Source: Diplonema japonicum
Lineage: Eukaryota > Euglenozoa > Diplonemea > Diplonemida > Diplonemidae
Direction: 5' to 3'
Length of the DNA stretch: 64,000 nt
Assembly (NCBI GenBank): GCA_964019335.1
Contig: OZ025657.1
Location: 434,001 to 498,000 of the forward strand
The translations under genes were made by a program, and so were the position numbers. Positions 43,666-55,175 of the stretch are shown here, piece after piece (position 1 is the first letter of the stretch; every line of letters begins with the position of its first letter). The notes beneath the pieces were generated by a model. It saw only the letters and a list, made by a program, of their open reading frames with translations. It had not been told where the DNA came from and searched no databases.

Positions 43666-45428
43666 CTAATGAGCAAACTCGGGCTGCGCAGAGAAAGTCC
43701 CCGGCGAGCAAGGCCTAAGCCCTGAATGGCGGTTCCCGTACCTGGCACGGGTCAGCACTGGTACAGTTTTCGATTTCGCGAGTTTCTTCCCTTTAGGCGA
43801 TGTCGATGGGTTCCGAAGGGCGTCCTTCCTTGCGGCCCTCTTGGCACTGTGAGAGGGAAGCCCTTTGGTCTGCACTGCAGCCTTCCCTTCACCAGCAGAT
43901 GTCCGGAACTCCTTCTCGAAGGAAGGCATCGTGTTAACGTCCAACCCCTTGAGCTTCGAGGCCCCGAGTTCATTGATCAGATCTGATCCCTTATTTTATT
44001 TATTTATTTATTTTTTTTAAATTTCTCGTATACCTTTTCCCAACTGTCTCTCAGGTCCCTGCTGCTTTTCACAAAAGCTTTGTATTCGGAAAACAATTTG
44101 TCGCCACACCAGCTCATCTCGCTTCTATCTTCACCGGATTCAAGGAAGTCATCGTCTGTGCTCATTGTGGTTGTAGTCGCCAAAGTTTCGGTGTCGGTGT
44201 CAGTGAGAATGTCCTCGATGATAGGCGGAGGGGGGCGCCATGCACTCTTCGGCCTCTTTTTACTCTCCTTCTCGTCGATAAAGGTACTCGGCGGGACCTT
44301 AGTTGTCGCTGAAAGACGGGGCGGGGTGGTAGAGGGCCTGTTGAATGATGACCCACGCATGGAGGACGCTCTACCAAATTTCAAGTTAGGTGGAGATGTG
44401 GTCAATGGGGAGTTAAGGGTAGCTGATAGAAATGACAGTCTTGGTGGAGGTTCCTCCTCACTCGGGCGCCTTGCGGACCCGTACAGCATGTCGTCGAAGG
44501 CGTCCTGTAGCAACTCGTCGTTCTGCCTTGGGGGTGTGCTTGGGATGTCGATTCTCAAACCGGCTTTTTTGCACTTTTCTTCTGTTAGCAGGCCTCGGAT
44601 GACGTCGCCGGCTTCCCTCCAGTATCCGATCACTTTTTCCTCGAACTTCGCCCTTTGCATCATCTCGTTGATTTGTAGGAACACCGCGACTTCTATGGCA
44701 CCGCGCTTTCTTTGTTCCTTCATGATGATCGCTTCAAGCTGCGCTGCGATCTTCTGCTTCGCGGTTTCTGATTTCCTTGCCTTTGCCTCTTGCTTTTCCT
44801 TCTCCTTCTTTTTGTTTTTGAATTTCCGAAGGGAGTCGAGCCGTTTTCTTTCCAGCTCGTGCACGCGGTCTTTTGTGGCGGCGTTCTGGAAGATGTTACC
44901 TGTTCTGCGCCATTTCAGGCAGTTCAGCGATGCGGAGGTTTCGGTGTAAAACTGTTGAAACGCTCCAAGGCGGGAAGGGAGCGAACAACCGTTTTTCCAC
45001 CACCACACAGCACTCTCAGTAATACCAAGAATAACACCTGTATCACCTGACACCACCACATGGTCACCGTGTTTTAAGGAGCAAGGGAACACCGACGGGT
45101 CGATGTCGAAGGTACGCACCATCCCATCCAAGCATTCCGACACGAAGGCTTGCTTCACTCTGCCTGTCGGTCTTACCTCGTTCTGTTTGAACACCGGTTT
45201 GCTCCCCGCAACTGGTTTGTCCAGCTCTTGGTTGTACTTGCTCCGGCTTCCACTGTCGGCGAGGACTTCGTACGCACACGCTACCCTCTTAAACATCTCT
45301 TCGCTCCCATCGCCGCCTCTGTCAGGGTGGTACTTCAACGCCAGCTGCTTGTACGCTCTTTTAATGTCGTCAACATCAGCCGAACGCTGCACCCCGAGCA
45401 CCGTGTAGTGGTTATCTATCGGCGGCAT
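43666..45428 (-). CDS. DnaJ/Hsp40-family protein with coiled coil
   Basis: Two exons (intron 43990-44033, 44 nt) encode 572 aa. Residues 5-68 are a J domain (YTVLGVQRSADVDDIKRAYK, HPD in KYHPDRGG, FKRVACAYEVLADSGSRSKY). The HPD tripeptide needed to stimulate Hsp70 ATPase is present. There is no Gly/Phe region or zinc finger, so it is class C. Residues of about 190-260 are a charged coiled coil (KFKNKKKEKEKQEAKARK). The rest is Ser/Pro-rich. Exon 2 gives a basic tail ending at the TGA at 43666-43668. The splice follows GTATAC...AAG and is supported by open frame only. Without it the protein would end at 44004. Confidence 0.75.
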
Positions 45429-45488
45429 TTATTATTATTATTTTTTTTTAAAAAAAAATTTTTCCCCCTTCTTTCCTCCCTCCTTTTC

Positions 45489-45523
<35 letters not shown>

Positions 45524-45580
45524 GAAACAAAAACTTTTTTTGGGGGAAAAAAAAAAAAAAAACTATTTACAACCATTTTC

Positions 45581-45617
<37 letters not shown>

Positions 45618-45623
45618 CATTTG

Positions 45624-46568
45624 TCAAGCGTGGATGTCGAGGACACCGCAGTCGGTCACCGTGATGGGTAACGTTGGGGTTTGGTTTGGTTTTGTGGGGA
45701 CCTGGTGGATGGCTTTGATGTGTGCGAGGCCGACGATGACGCGGCCAAACGCGACGTACTTCCTGTCCATCCACTTGTTCCGTCCAAGCGTCACGTAAAA
45801 CTGCGACCCGTTCGTGTGCGGGCCATCGTTCGCCATGCCGAGAATCCCCTCCTCACTGTTGCTCAGCGTGAAGCATTCGTCGGGAAAAGTTGGCCCGTAA
45901 ATAGACACCCCACCAGTACCCGCCTTCATTGTGCCCGGGTTTGAGACGTCACCTCCTTGAAGCCATCCATCTTTGACAATTCGGAAAATTGCAGTTCCCT
46001 TGTAATGCGGTTTAACAAGTTTTCCAGTCCTGTCATTGAGATTTCCAAGATTTCCTTGGCAAAGACGCCTGAAATTTTCCACGGTTTTGGGGCAGAGTGA
46101 GGAGTAAAGCTGGAACACAACACGCTCTGTTTTTTCTTCATCCTCGTAATCAATTTTGATGTCCAACCATGTGAATGCATCTCCAGTTGATCTGAGGTAG
46201 TTTAAGTACGATTGCTTCGCAAGGCTTCTGTACGAATCCGGGTCGCTTTCCGGAACGTCAAATAATTTAAAATCCGTTTGTTTCTCAACATATTTTACGA
46301 AGTCCGTGCCGCCCCATAGGGCTTCGAAATCGTCTGTGAAAACCACACACTTTGCCCGCGCTACCACATCCCGGACCTCACCGGCGTGAGCTTCCATAAC
46401 ATTTCTCTGCCATTTCTCAAAGTCAACTGGCATCGTCTTTATCTCTTCAAAGCTGTACTCCCCACTTCTGACATCTGCTAGATATTTACCCGCCTCATAA
46501 ACCTGTCTGTACTGAGCCGAGTCCATCACCCCAGTCAGCTTGAGTTGCACCTTACTATTTCCGACCAT
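45624..46568 (-). CDS. PPIL6: Cyclophilin-type peptidyl-prolyl isomerase, PPIL6-like
   Basis: The frame encodes 314 aa in one exon. The N-terminal 130 residues are the non-cyclophilin extension typical of PPIL6. The cyclophilin domain follows at about 138-312 (IKIDYEDEEKTERVVFQLYS; PKTVENFRRLC; WLQGGDVSNPGTMKAG; GILGMANDGPHTNGSQFYVT; YVAFGRVI). The catalytic Arg of the FHR motif is kept in the form FRIVKDGW. PPIL6 is associated with motile cilia, fitting the flagellar gene content. It is flanked on both sides by long A/T runs, with an A-rich leader before the ATG at 46568. Confidence 0.85.
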   Translation of the reverse strand: MVGNSKVQLKLTGVMDSAQYRQVYEAGKYLADVRSGEYSFEEIKTMPVDFEKWQRNVMEAHAGEVRDVVARAKCVVFTDDFEALWGGTDFVKYVEKQTDFKLFDVPESDPDSYRSLAKQSYLNYLRSTGDAFTWLDIKIDYEDEEKTERVVFQLYSSLCPKTVENFRRLCQGNLGNLNDRTGKLVKPHYKGTAIFRIVKDGWLQGGDVSNPGTMKAGTGGVSIYGPTFPDECFTLSNSEEGILGMANDGPHTNGSQFYVTLGRNKWMDRKYVAFGRVIVGLAHIKAIHQVPTKPNQTPTLPITVTDCGVLDIHA

Positions 46569-47510
46569 TTTTTTTTTTTTTTTTATCTTCTGAATTTTTT
46601 TTTAAAGGATTGAAATTGTTGTATGAGGAGGATGGAAAAAAAAAAAAAAAAATTCCAGGAACATAAATATGTATTTGTGTGTGAAAAAAAAGTTTTCTTT
46701 TTTCTTCATTTTTTTTTTTTTTTGGATAGGGGATTGGGTGGGTAAAAGAGTATGAGGATGGTGCATGGGAAGGAGAAATGGAGGGGGGGGGGGGGTTTAT
46801 CGGGTAAAACATGAATGAAAAAAAAAAAATAGACGGGAAATAGACAGGGGCGAGAAGGGTGGGGTGAGGGGGGGAAGAAAATAGACAAAAAAAACAAAGA
46901 AGAAGCATAAGATATGTTTTCAATTAACGGGGCTGGGAGGGGAAAAAAACATTTTTTTTTTCTTATCTTCAACACCTTTTCTCCCCTTCCTTCCCCCTCC
47001 TGTACTTTTAAGCCTAGGGGACACAGTGCCCTCGTGTTACCCTTTGAAGTCTTATACGGTAGATTGCGTGAAGGGGAAAGGTTTTTTTTTTTTTTTCTCC
47101 CTCTTTTTTTAAAAATTTAAATTTCACCCGGGCAAGAAACTTTTTCAAGAAAGAAAAAAAAAAAAAAAAAAAGAGAACAAAAAAAAAAAAGAGAGGTAAG
47201 CTTAAAGCTACCATAGATACATGACTAACACGTAAACAATCCGCGTGATTTGAAGAGTGGAACAGGTGGAACTCAAATGATTGAAAAGGGTGATCCGTAA
47301 TTTAGCCCAAGAACCGCTTTTTTTTTTTTAAAAAAAAAAGTAATTCACTTAGTACTTAAGTGAATTGCCCCCATATTTTTAATAAACTTATTTAAATTAT
47401 GTTTACCCCCCCCCCCCCCTTTCATTTCCCTCCCTTCCAGAAACAAGAGTTTAAAATTTGTGCTCAGTTATTATAAAAAACCCCCCCAAAAAAATCAAAA
47501 ATTAAATCAT

Positions 47511-47541
<31 letters not shown>

Positions 47542-47637
47542 GAGCTTGAGTAAAAAAAAAAAAAAACCTTTTTAATTCTTTCCACCCCCCTTTTTTTTTA
47601 CCCGTTTTTATTTATCTAATGTGGATTTTGGTTTCTT

Positions 47638-47673
<36 letters not shown>

Positions 47674-48183
47674 TAGTTACCCCTTCCCTACCTCAATGGA
47701 CACACAGGCAGGTTAAAGGTTAAGCACTTTAAAGGTACGGGATCTTTGTTTTCATTTTTTTTTTATTTATGCTCTTCCATCTTATTCTCGTCTTTTATAA
47801 AGTTTCGTTTTTAAAAAAAATTCTTTGTTTCTCTTTATTCTTGTGCCCCCTCCCCCATCAAGGTGTTGCCTTTCTTTTTTCCTTTTTTTTTTTCCTTTCT
47901 TCTCTTGGTTTCCACACTAATAAAAATGTGCACCTTCCAAAAGGGAGGGAGTGAAGGGGTTTTTGGTATTTCATTATTATTTTTTTTTTTGCTGTTTTTT
48001 TTTTTCTTTTTCTTTTTTTAAAGAGGATTTTTCATTCTTTTTTTTTTTTTTACGAAAAGAAAAGAAGGACGGAGAAGGGTTGCTGTTTCTTTTTTTCATT
48101 TTTTTCTTCTTTTTTTTTTTTCTCTTTTTTTCTTTTGCCGCAATCTCATCCACGTAAGAAGAGAGGGCATTTTTCTTTCTTCT

Positions 48184-48215
<32 letters not shown>

Positions 48216-49318
48216 CTTGTTTTGAAGTTGTAAGTTTGTGATCCGTGGGTGCCTTAGGCACCTTGGTTACCTACCGCTTGAAGAGGGATGGTTTCGGGCG
48301 AAAAAAGAAAATACTGTAAAGTGGGGGGGGAATGGCACCCAGCCTGACAAATTCGGCTCAAAAGCTCCTTCAGCGGCCTCGGACAAAGAAAAAATGGCCC
48401 AGCCTGGACAAATTTCGGAGGATATGCAGGGGAAAAAAAAAGAGAACCGAAAAAAAAAAAAAAAAATCCCGGACAATTATTAGCCGGGCACCCCCTTTCC
48501 CCCCTCTTTACAGCAACAAAGTTGAGGAATTAATTTTCCTTGATTGAAAAATAGGGAGAATACATAAGCACGATTCTTAACAAAAAAAAAAATGAGGGCG
48601 GGTGGGGGGGGTATATCTGCGAGAGAAAGTATTTAAGAAAAAATCTTATGGCAAGAAAGGACGCTGTAAGATGTATGTGTCCTGAAAACCCACTAATATT
48701 TTTTCCCTTCTTCTTTTTTCTTCTTTGGCACTTTTTTTAAAGGCTCATAGGACCCATCTACAAACTGTACCTGAACGAGCAAGTAAGCGGTTTGCAGCAT
48801 CTCCCCCCCCCCCAAAAAAAAACTCACATTTGGACCAAATTAAGGTTGTGCAATCCTTCTCGCTGCCCAACGAGTAAGGTGTGATTTTACAAGGATTTGT
48901 AAAAAGAAGATAAAAGAGGGGGTGACCGGAAGAGAAAAAAAAAAATGCCCTTTTCTACACGTAGCCCCAAAAATAAGAAAGAGAAGGGGGAAAAAAAAAT
49001 ACACCCGTCAACCCCCTGGAAAAGAATTTAAAAAAAAAAAAAAAACCGAAGCCCCATATGACCCTTTGAATATTACCCCCTTTTATAATCGGTGATCTTA
49101 CTGTTCTCCCATTGTTGTTTTCTTTTTTTTTTTTCTTCTTTTTTTTTTTTTATAAACCCCCTATTCCCCCCCTCCCCACTATTATATAGAAGAGAAAAAA
49201 AAAAGAAGGGGAGAGAAAGAACAAAATAAAAAAATAAAATAAAACAAATCCCATCGCACGGTGAACAGGGGAGGGGAGGGGGGGGAATCAGGGTTTAAAA
49301 AAAAAAAAAACCCCTCCC
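46569..49318. other. 2.7-kb gene-poor, homopolymer-rich region
   Basis: A, T, G and C runs dominate. A mixed island at 48238-48480 holds the palindrome GGTGCCTTAGGCACC (48248-48262) and two near-repeats of CCCAGCCTG...ACAAATT. No supported coding region or RNA gene. Confidence 0.5.
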
Positions 49319-51533
49319 TCACAGAGATTTTAACCGCCTTCTGTGCGAATGAGGTGGGAGAGCTAGTATGGGAGGCGGCGACCCACTTGACTTCGAAAAA
49401 AGTCCGGCTAGTCCTCCCTAAATGTGTATAAAAAAACTTTTTTTCTCTTTTTCTAAATACCTTTTTCTTACTACTGCCCTGTTCAGGGCTCAGGCGGGGC
49501 TGGGCATTACCAGAGTACATACGCTGTAAATCAAGCAGATCGTACTGTTTTTTTTTTTTTTTTTTTTTTTTTCCCACCCTCATACCACATCCCAAACCTC
49601 CATCAAAGCAGCCACAGTAGGACACATGATAAGCAATGTGGGAGGCAGGCATCTGTTGATCATGGCAGAGAGAGAGTCGGTGAACTGCACAGCCAGCGCG
49701 GTAAGGGTAACAGAAGTCCTCAGTTCCAGCTCTTCGGCCGCCTCGTCAGAGGTCAGGACCTTGATGGCACCTGTCGTTTCATCAACCAAGACGTCGTACT
49801 TGTCAGCTGGCGAGGTAACGGAACCCCCGAACTTAGGACTCCCCATAGGACTCTCAGGAGGTGATTTTAAAGGTTGTTTTGTATTACTTGTTGGCACAGC
49901 GACTTTTGTCAGACCAAGTTCGAGCCATGATGTGTGTAGCTCCACTGTAACCTTGTCAACACGCTTCAGGACACCCAGTACGTGGAGGAGCTCGTTTATT
50001 ATAGCGCACTTTAGAAAGGTGTACCGCCGGATGTGCTGTTTTGTGCTTCTCCTTGGTGACACCTTGTCCGCCGCAACTACTTGCAGGTTGGGGTGCATAA
50101 CGGCCTTCAGCCGATGGTTGGGTAGCTGGCTCATCAACGCCTTGCTCAGTAGATCTTTCCCGCTGTACGCTGGCCCCACATCTATGAAGTTTGCACCCAC
50201 AGGAATGATAGGGAGGAATTTTAAGAGGTTGTGGTGGTTCATGGTGAGCGCGAATGCAAGGTCCCCGGAAAGGCCTTCGGACTGTTTTTTTTTTTTTTTT
50301 TTTTTCTTCTTTTTTCCTTTTTTTTTTTTTAATACCTCTCGGAGGCTTTTCCCGGAAACAGGCGATATCACATCCACCTTAAGGAGATTAGCGTGGAATT
50401 CTATTTTTGTTTTTTTGTTTTTTTTTTTTTTTTTGTTTTGCCCCAATTTTACCAATATCATCGTCCCGCCAAGCATTCACCACGTCTCTCGGCAGCCGTT
50501 GACAGTAATAGTACGAATTGATGGGCCCGTCGAAGGGCTGGTAGGTCCTCCCGGGTTTCGTTCCGCTTTTCTGTTGGTACATTTGTATAGTACGCTCGCA
50601 CCTCAGAAGGTCCAGGGGGTGCCCGCATATGAATGCGGAACGCGGCCCGAGGATCCTGCTAATCTCCAGAGTGGAATACGTCTTGGTGTTCCTGTCAGTA
50701 GGTATTTTATTGACCTCTTCAATGATCTTTTCAAGAACGGGCAGCGCGATATTTGTTACGTTGAGGACGTAGGTGGCACGATGGTCGATTTTTGGAGTCA
50801 AACTGTCGTTGTTGTCCTGAAGCGAGAACCCAACCCAGAAGGAGGCCCGGAGCGCTAATTTCGATTGTTTTATGTAATCTTGTTTCGTGGCTGCGATGGA
50901 GGCTGCTACGGCAGCAAGCATCCCTTTCCCGAATGTGACAAAAGAGTGGAAACAATCTCGCACAACCCCCCAAGGCCACTGTTTTGTCGTCACGGAACAC
51001 AGGACATAGTAAGCAGTTAACTGAACTAACGTTGTAATAGGCCAAGCTACAATCGATTGTTTGAAGTACACCTCAGCAGGCACCTCAGCCTGCCCTTCCA
51101 ACCAGTGCAATATCTTAAAACTCTGCAACAATGTGCTCAGCTCCGTACTGCAGATCTTAATGAACTCCCGAGCAACGGGGAACTGACTGTGCATGCTCAC
51201 CAAATCCCCAAAGCAAGGGTTCTCGCTTGCCGACCCCCAAATCGCGATCAGTGCTTTGCCTTGGATACTCTGTTGTAAATACCCTATAATGGTATTGCTG
51301 TCTGTCGTTGCCACCGGTGTGTTTGCATGGGTGTAAGCTGAGTTCAGCCGTTGGATGCCAGGGTTCTATGTGAATTTAAAAAAAAAAAAAAAGTTTTTTT
51401 TTTTTTTCTTTTTTTTCCATACTGCGGCAAGCTTGCTTGGTGACTCCAAACCCGAAAGGTTCAACTGCCGGCCCTCTTCCCCCTCTGCTGCTTCAGGTGC
51501 AGGTGCACCCCCTCCGCTCAGCGGGGGTGTCAT
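49319..51533 (-). CDS. Stand-alone acyltransferase (SAT/FAS-beta AT) domain protein, probably catalytically inactive
   Basis: Six exons (introns 51366-51422, 50401-50452, 50282-50335, 49545-49585 and 49418-49460) join to 655 aa with frame kept at every junction. The order of motifs follows the starter acetyltransferase of fungal-type FAS beta and SAT domains: LRASFWVGFSLQ, TYVLNVTNIALPVLEKI, ISRILGPRSAFICGHPLDLL, then across intron 2 EFHANLLKV and ISPVSGKSL. At the place of the GHSxG nucleophile elbow the sequence reads FVTFGKGMLAAVAAS, so the Ser seems lost. No KS, ER or ACP module is adjacent. The start ATG at 51533 and the last exon are less certain. It may be a pseudoenzyme or regulator of lipid synthesis, or a remnant of a type I synthase. 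Confidence 0.65.
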
Positions 51534-52213
51534 TTTGTCGCCTCCCCTCCCCGCCTTTTTTTTTTTTTTTTCTTTTTCCCACAGGAAAACGATTCTATAG
51601 AAAAAAAGACAAAATAAGGGAGGGGGGAAGGGGGAAGACAGGAAAAGAAGAAGTGCAAAATATTTTCTCTTTTCGTTCTCTTTTTTTCTTTTATTTCTTC
51701 ACATTCTCTCTTTCTCCCAGGGGGGGAAAAGAAAGAAGAAAAAAACGGGGGGGGGGGGGAAACGGAAAGGGGGTCAGAGAAGGGAAAGGGGATATTATTG
51801 AGAAATTCTGCAACCCAAATATAAAAAAAAGAGGCGGGAGGTGGGAATGACTCATACTTTAGCACTGTGGCACGACCGGAGGGGCCAGGCTGTGGGGGAG
51901 AATTTTCTCTTTAACACTTTTTTTTTTTCCGCCTCTTTTTTTTTTTTTTTTTTTTTTGTACTGAGTATCTTTCCTTCGGGTTATAAAAAGAATAGAGAAT
52001 TGAAAAAAGGAGAAAAAAAAAGAAATTGCCTCATATCGGTATACGGTGTACTGCAAAAGAGGAAAGACGGTTGGGATTACGATTTCACGCTCCCTAAGAA
52101 TGTCCCTCATGCATTAAAAAAATCGGATATTGCCAGTTATTTCTCCTTTTTTTTTTCTTTTCTTTTTTTTTTTTTAAATTTCTCTCTGCACTGTAACTCA
52201 TTCCACAGAGACA

Positions 52214-52263
<50 letters not shown>

Positions 52264-52599
52264 CCTCTTTTTTTTTCTTATTCCCCTCCTTCTCCTGTTT
52301 GGGGAGAAAAATCAGGGGAGGGAGGGGGATAATAAAGGGACAAGGGAAAAAAAAAAGACGGTATGGGGGGAGAGAGAAGAAAAAAAAAGGGAAAAGAGAG
52401 ACAGGATAATACAAGAAAACAAAAAGTAATAATAATAAAAAATAAAAATAAAAATCGCACTTTTAAAAAAAAAAAAAAAAAAAAAAGAAAATCATATCCC
52501 CCTAATTATTCAATTTCTTCCCTCGGTAATACTCGAATTTGCTATCGTCCTGTGTTTTTTTTTTTTTTTTTTTTTTTTCTTTTTTTTTAGGCCTCGGGA
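51534..52599. other. Intergenic homopolymer-rich region
   Basis: Includes an A run of about 44 bases (52217-52260) and an A/G-rich segment at 52320-52480. A mixed island at 52020-52120 has a short open frame but no recognisable product. Confidence 0.5.
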
Positions 52600-52735
52600 A
52601 AATAAACTCGGGGTAAAGTAGGGTTTACCTTTTCCCTCGACAGATTGTCCTGGCCCCTCGGAACCAATTTTTATGTCCTCGGGAGCCACAATCTGTCTCG
52701 GGGAAATAAACCCTACTTTATTGCCCCGGAATAAA
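52600..52735. repeat. Long imperfect inverted repeat (hairpin) at the end of the PKA-R gene
   Basis: The left arm (about 52600-52662) and right arm (about 52675-52735) pair through AATAAACTCGGGG / CCCCGGAATAAAT, TAAAGTAGGGTTTA / TAAACCCTACTTTA, CAGATTGT / ACAATCTG and GCCCCTCGG / CCTCGGGAGC. The loop is about 12-15 bases. The PKA-R reading frame ends inside the right arm. It could be a MITE-like insertion or a structured 3' end. Confidence 0.8.
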
Positions 52736-53203
52736 TAGTTATTATTATTATTATTTTTTTTTTCTTTTTCGCCGTCCAAACCTTTGCCCTGTCCTTAAGG
52801 AATTCTTCGACCGGTCCCATCACCTTTTCGAAGTGGCGACGGCCCATCTTGGCAGTTTTAACAGGACCGACCGCAATAACATCAGCACAGGTGCTGTGTT
52901 CATTGATGAATTCCAGTTCGCCCACACAGTCCCCCTCTGTGAACGTGCACACATCCACCTCTTCCCCTTCTGCCTCGTCGTTTGTGCGTCCTATCACATT
53001 GACCGTACCCGAGACGATAATGTAGAAATGGGTGCCCTCCTGCCCGAAGCGGATAATTTTCTCACCGTCCACGTGTTCTTCAGGCTTCAGAGCGTCTGCC
53101 ACCTGCATCCTTTCGAAGTTGGTGAGGTTTTCAAGGAAATCAATCCCGCTCAGGAACCCTTCGTACATGGCTCTCTTTTTAATAGACGCCTTGGTCACGA
53201 TTA

Positions 53204-53237
<34 letters not shown>

Positions 53238-54085
53238 CAATACCTATAAGTCAACCTATCAAGGGACCAGCATCTAACATCAGCTGCCGCTGTCACTGTA
53301 ACCAGCGACTCTGCTGAGTACATGAGCTCTTCTTCCCCGAAACAAGATCCAGGGCCCAACCGTTTGAGGACTTGTCCATTTTGGCTGATTTCAACCTCTC
53401 CGTTTTGAACAATGTAAAAGGTATCACCCTCCTCACCCTCTGTGTAGAGGGCTTCACCTGATGACTTGTCGACCTGCTGCAAGGCGTCTATAAGTGTGAG
53501 GAGCTCGCTGGTTTCAAGGTGTTCAAACAGATATGTTTCTTCAAGGGACGCTGTTAGCCAAGCGATGGCTTCTTTGTCCTTCGGGTGGTGGGGGGGTGTG
53601 TGGTTGTTGATCTCCTCTAGATTTATCACCTCTGAAGAGACTGTTTTGCGTCGTGATGGACGGCCTTTCATTTGTTCTGCCTTGTCCTCGTGATCTGTGT
53701 CGTTGGTGTCTCCAATTTTATCATTTTCGTCTTCGTCATCATCGTCGTCTGCAGGGAACTCCTGGACGTCGAGACCGAAGCTGAAACCTACTTTGATGTC
53801 ACCCATCCCGTTGTCGGGTTCGTCAGTGGATTTATCGGCTGGTGAGGCTTCCTTGTCCAAGCCTTCGCACCCGTAGGAGTGGGAGTCTTCTTGTACTCTG
53901 TTTTGTAGCTTTCGGATGTCTCCTGTGAGGTTGTAGTTGACCTTTACGTTCCCCTTCTCCAACCCTCCGAATTTTTTATAATCGTCAATAGTCTTCAGAC
54001 TTCTTTGCAACAGTTCATCCTTGCACTCTCTCCTGACCTGCGCCTCGTTCGCCCACGCGAGGACTCGCGCGTCAAATGTTGACAT
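52713..54085 (-). CDS. PKAR: Protein kinase A regulatory subunit, kinetoplastid-type (probably cAMP-independent)
   Basis: Two exons (intron 53206-53243, 38 nt) give 444 aa. The N-terminus is long and acidic. The inhibitor site is RPSRRKTVSS, with a phosphorylatable Thr. Two cyclic-nucleotide-binding domains follow. The phosphate cassette of domain A reads FGEEELMYSAESLVTV and of domain B VGELEFINEHSTCADV. In both, the usual Ala after the Gly-Glu pair is Glu, and the cAMP-contacting Arg is Ser or Thr. This pattern is that of kinetoplastid PKA-R, which is activated by purine nucleosides instead of cAMP. The junction restores LDRLTYR...ASIKKRAMYEGFL, a conserved linker. The C-terminus runs through an A run into a hairpin. 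Confidence 0.9.
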
Positions 54086-55089
54086 TTTTTTTTTCTTGCA
54101 CTTTTTCGGGATATATGTAGGAAAGAGGATGGGGAATGAAAAAAAAAAAAAAAGGAAGCAACAAACTCATAACGAAAATGAAATGAAATAAGGGGGAGAG
54201 GGGAGGGATGGGAAAAAAATAATATTTAAAAAAAAAAAAAGAATACGTATTTTTAATTTAAAACTTAAATAACCCCCTCCCCTCCCCAATGCACGCACAC
54301 AAACACCCCCTTTTGGTGGTCTCTTTTTTTTTTTTTCTCTTCTTCTTGGTATTTAACAATGGAACATTTGTTAGTACTAAAGTCTTATTTTGACAGCACG
54401 GTTCCTTGAGTTTTTCTTGTTTCTTTTTTTCTTTTTCCCCCCCTCATCAGGGGGGGGGGGGGGGGGGTTTCCTCTTTTTTCCCCCTTCTTTACACCGGTG
54501 CCGCGGTAAGACTCGGTAGTGCGCATACAGACAACGCCGCTAGAAACGATTTTTTTTTCTTCTTCTTTTTTTTTCTTTTTTCAAATACAAAAGAACACTT
54601 GGGCCTATACACTCTTGTTTTTCCCAGATCACTTACCTACCGCCAAGGAATGACTTTTACGGCCCCCGAGGTCCCTCGAAAGGTACAATGTGGAAACCTC
54701 GAGGCAGCGAGAAAGATTGTTTCTTGTTGGTAGCTAATAGCCATTATGAAAGATAGTGTGTTTTGTCAGTGCTAAAGACTATCTGTTGTAACGGCTCGAG
54801 AAAGGGGAAATGGGGTGATTTTACAGACAAAAAGAAAACCTCCCCCGATAAGGCACAAAGAGAGAAAAATAAGTTTTTTTTTTTCTTCTTCTTCTTTTTT
54901 TTTTTTTTTTTTGGCGGTAAGTAAGTAGTTGTACACGACTCCCATTTCGTGTCGCTCAATGTACTTTGACAGGAGCCGAAGAACACCCCCCCCCCCCCCC
55001 CCCCATGTTCTCTCTTAAGGGGCGGAGTGGCCTCAGATAACCAAAAAAAAAAAATTCACTATGATAGGAACGAAGTGGTTAGCAACGGC

Positions 55090-55093
55090 CCAC

Positions 55094-55137
<44 letters not shown>

Positions 55138-55175
55138 ATTTAAGGGTACCTGCGGTATGTGGCAGGACGCTTTCT
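55090..55175. repeat. Short dispersed repeat, copy 2
   Basis: A long A run, then ACATTTAAGGGTACCTGCGG and TATGTGGCAG, as at 43137-43210. Confidence 0.65.

Noticed and set aside
48000..48260. CRISPR or other regular spaced repeats in the homopolymer regions
   Set aside because: Repetition is simple homopolymer and microsatellite sequence without unique spacers, and the genome is eukaryotic.
54480..54750. Possible tRNA or small RNA in mixed-sequence islands
   Set aside because: No A/B box pair or cloverleaf could be drawn. The TCGA-containing stretches lack a matching acceptor stem.
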